Shown: positions 15,485 to 16,769 of the stretch, piece by piece
Layout: the number at the start of each line of letters is the position of its first letter
Position numbering within the stretch: position 1 is the stretch's first letter
DNA from: an uncultured Clostridia bacterium
Lineage (GTDB): Bacteria; Bacillota; Clostridia; TANB77; CAG-508
Assembly (NCBI GenBank): GCA_934154515.1
Contig: CAKPGD010000025.1
Span: 1 to 16,769, forward strand
DNA length: 16,769 nucleotides
Reading direction: 5' to 3'
Translations under genes and position numbers: made by a program
The notes under the pieces: generated by a model
Seen by the model: only the letters and a program-made list of their open reading frames with translations
Told to the model about the DNA's origin: nothing
Database searches by the model: none

Positions 15485-15535
15485 AACCACCACCCAAATG
15501 TAAGTTAAAATTACATTGAGGTGGTGGTTTATTTT
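15485..15535. terminator. Strong terminator-like hairpin
   Basis: AACCACCACC (15485-15494) pairs with GGTGGTGGTT (15520-15529) and AATGTAA (15497-15503) with TTACATT (15511-15517). This gives 17 base pairs around a 2x2 internal loop and a 7-nt loop. The better T-tract (TTTATTTT) is on the plus-strand side, although the obvious incoming transcript, from the BspA-like gene, is on the minus strand. Confidence 0.65.
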
Positions 15536-15610
15536 CAGTTTTACTTAAATATTTTTACTGGTTTTATTAGATCTTTTATTAGCTTTTAATTATCTGTTAT
15601 ATATAAATTT

Positions 15611-15777
15611 TTAAATATTTACAAGTACAGCACGAAGACCATAAATATAAACGTTTATTCCCATTATCACGAATAAATGTAATTTTTCCAACTGAAAGGA
15701 CCACTATATATATAACCTCCTCGTCTAAATGTATATCCATCAATTTTCTCTCTACTTTCTGACTTAATAATTATATC
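15611..15777 (-). pseudogene. Decayed C-terminal remnant of a surface protein
   Basis: Directly after the TAG of the BspA-like gene, the same frame continues 36 codons (DIIIKSES ... GYTFRRGGYIYSGPFSW) to a TGA at 15669-15667. A different frame then reads IYGLRAVLVNI and ends at TAA 15613-15611. A Gly/Tyr-rich RGGYY-SG segment followed by G-[FL]-R-[AP]-V-L-V near a stop is a recurrent C-terminus in gut Firmicute surface proteins (recalled). Joining the pieces needs at least one indel. It could be the former end of the BspA-like protein or the tail of a deleted neighbour. Confidence 0.55.
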
Positions 15778-16769
15778 CTACTCAAATGTTACAGTTTTAA
15801 CTGCACAGTTTTTAAACGTAGTTGAAGCATACCATATAATTTTCCACTTATCACTCACTTTTATATTACTTAATTTAGAACAATCTTGAAACAAACCATC
15901 AGTTTGCATTGTCTCTAATGTTGTAAAACTAGTTAAATCTAAAGTAGTTAAGTTGCTGCAACCACTAAACATCCTTACAAATAATTGCAAGTTTCTCGTT
16001 TCAAAATTACTTAGTTTTAACTCTGGTAATGAAAAACAATTATAAAACATATTTTGCATTCGTGTAACATTAACTGTATTGAAATGACTTAAATCTAATT
16101 TTGTTAAGTTCTCGCAATTTTGGAACATTCCATCCATTTGCGTAACATTAGTTGTATTAAAACTACTTAAGTTCAAACTTTTTAGACTTTTACATCCATA
16201 AAACATTCTGTTCATATTTGTAACATTAGCTGTATTAAAATGACTTAAATCTATAACATCTAACTTTTCACACTCAAAAAATAAACTATCCATATTTGTT
16301 ATTTTTGACGTATCAAAATTTGAAATATTTTGAATATTTGTCAAATTTTTTTGTCCATAGAACCATAGATCACAGCTAATAGGATGAATTTTATCTACAA
16401 AATTTACAATTTTTACTTTTTCTCTATATTGGTTACTTGTCCAATCGAACCATTTCTTCTCTCCAACATCTCCAAAATTCTTTTCTATTTTTTTATTACT
16501 TAATATTATATTCGTACTTGAAAATGCCAATGTCCCATCTGTATATAATTTTACATATATATTAATTGGTGCCTTTGGTGTTGTAACTATTTCTTCATTA
16601 CTCTTTCTTACATTTCCTGCATTATCATATGCTAACATATATACCACATACTCTGTTTCAGACTCTAAACCAGTCATTCTACAACTTGTTGCTGTTTGAT
16701 TTTTTATTTCTTTTACTATTGTGTCTCCTGTAGCTACTACATATGTGTAATCTTTTATTCCCGTTTGAT
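15778..16769 (-). CDS. BspA-like leucine-rich repeat surface protein (5' partial)
   Basis: C-terminal 330 residues of a probably much larger cell-surface protein; the frame is open to the right edge, so the ATG at 16677 is not the start. The N-terminal visible part is a fibronectin type III/Ig-like module (DYTYVVATGD ... SETEYVVYMLAYDNAGNVRKS). After a linker come about six repeats of the 26-residue BspA/DUF285 surface-protein type, with the pattern LxxLDLSHFNTxNVTxMxxMFxxC (for example KSLKSLNLSSFNTTNVTQM). The repeats become irregular towards the C-terminus (LSNFETRNLQ, LTSFTTLETM). Such proteins mediate adhesion to host or other bacteria. No LPxTG or other anchor is seen before the TAG stop, but an in-frame remnant follows it, so the present stop may be premature. 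Confidence 0.85.
   Translation of the reverse strand, partial: QTGIKDYTYVVATGDTIVKEIKNQTATSCRMTGLESETEYVVYMLAYDNAGNVRKSNEEIVTTPKAPINIYVKLYTDGTLAFSSTNIILSNKKIEKNFGDVGEKKWFDWTSNQYREKVKIVNFVDKIHPISCDLWFYGQKNLTNIQNISNFDTSKITNMDSLFFECEKLDVIDLSHFNTANVTNMNRMFYGCKSLKSLNLSSFNTTNVTQMDGMFQNCENLTKLDLSHFNTVNVTRMQNMFYNCFSLPELKLSNFETRNLQLFVRMFSGCSNLTTLDLTSFTTLETMQTDGLFQDCSKLSNIKVSDKWKIIWYASTTFKNCAVKTVTFE

Larger units (their letters stand above)
15284..15610. other. Intergenic region between the HExxH and BspA-like genes
   Basis: A gene-free AT-rich stretch that, with the pseudogene remnant to its right, makes up 494 bp between intact genes. It holds the HExxH promoter (15348-15377), a small TTGATA/TATCAA inverted repeat (15433-15448), and a strong hairpin (15485-15529). 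I see nothing recognisable in 15536-15610. Confidence 0.6.

Noticed and set aside
6174..15780. Recoding of TAA or TAG as a sense codon
   Set aside because: TAA ends pflA, rpiA, queA and others, and TAG ends ssb and the ABC ATPase cleanly, so the internal stops are better explained by mutation or error.

Overview
The window is AT-rich (roughly a quarter to a third G+C by eye). It looks like the chromosome of an anaerobic, probably spore-forming member of the Clostridia (Bacillota). Four things point there: a pyruvate formate-lyase activase, a SpoIIID-like regulator, a PdaA/PdaB-like polysaccharide deacetylase, and strong AGGAGG ribosome binding sites with A/T-rich codons and TTG starts. I see no rRNA, tRNA, CRISPR array, transposase, integrase or phage gene.

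Layout: pflA (missing only its first few codons) runs rightward off the left edge and ends at a perfect bidirectional terminator. After it nearly everything is on the minus strand. Positions 749-4765 hold a GNAT-like small protein, an ArsP_2-type metal exporter (probably manganese), a tandem-OB-fold SSB started by TTG, a frameshifted polysaccharide deacetylase and rpiA. A single plus-strand gene (4910-5194, SpoIIID-like) diverges from rpiA and converges on an ABC transporter operon. That operon (5277-9198) is a LolD/MacB-like ATPase followed by a large FtsX-type permease with an extracellular coiled coil of about 290 residues. The permease is broken by a one-base insertion in a T7 run and by an in-frame TAA. 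Upstream are an SH3b-CAP secreted protein (9329-10096), a WG-repeat membrane protein, and the queuosine genes tgt and queA (10231-13800). The right end holds a membrane-anchored HExxH protein with a jelly-roll-like domain (13910-15283), a 494-bp mostly non-coding stretch, and the C-terminal part of a large BspA-like leucine-rich surface protein that runs off the right edge.

How the genes fit together: queA and tgt carry out consecutive queuosine tRNA-modification steps and are 20 bp apart. The ATPase and permease form one transporter. Several genes concern the cell envelope or surface: the deacetylase, SH3b-CAP protein, coiled-coil permease, WG-repeat protein, HExxH protein and BspA-like protein.

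The most unusual feature is the number of clean disruptions. There is one in the deacetylase and two in the permease, and the remnant of a surface-protein C-terminus after the BspA-like gene is also broken. Either several envelope genes are decaying or the assembly carries errors; reads over the four sites would settle it. No clearly new defence or mobile system is visible. The best candidates for undescribed biology are the HExxH protein and the coiled-coil ABC transporter with its SH3b-CAP neighbour.
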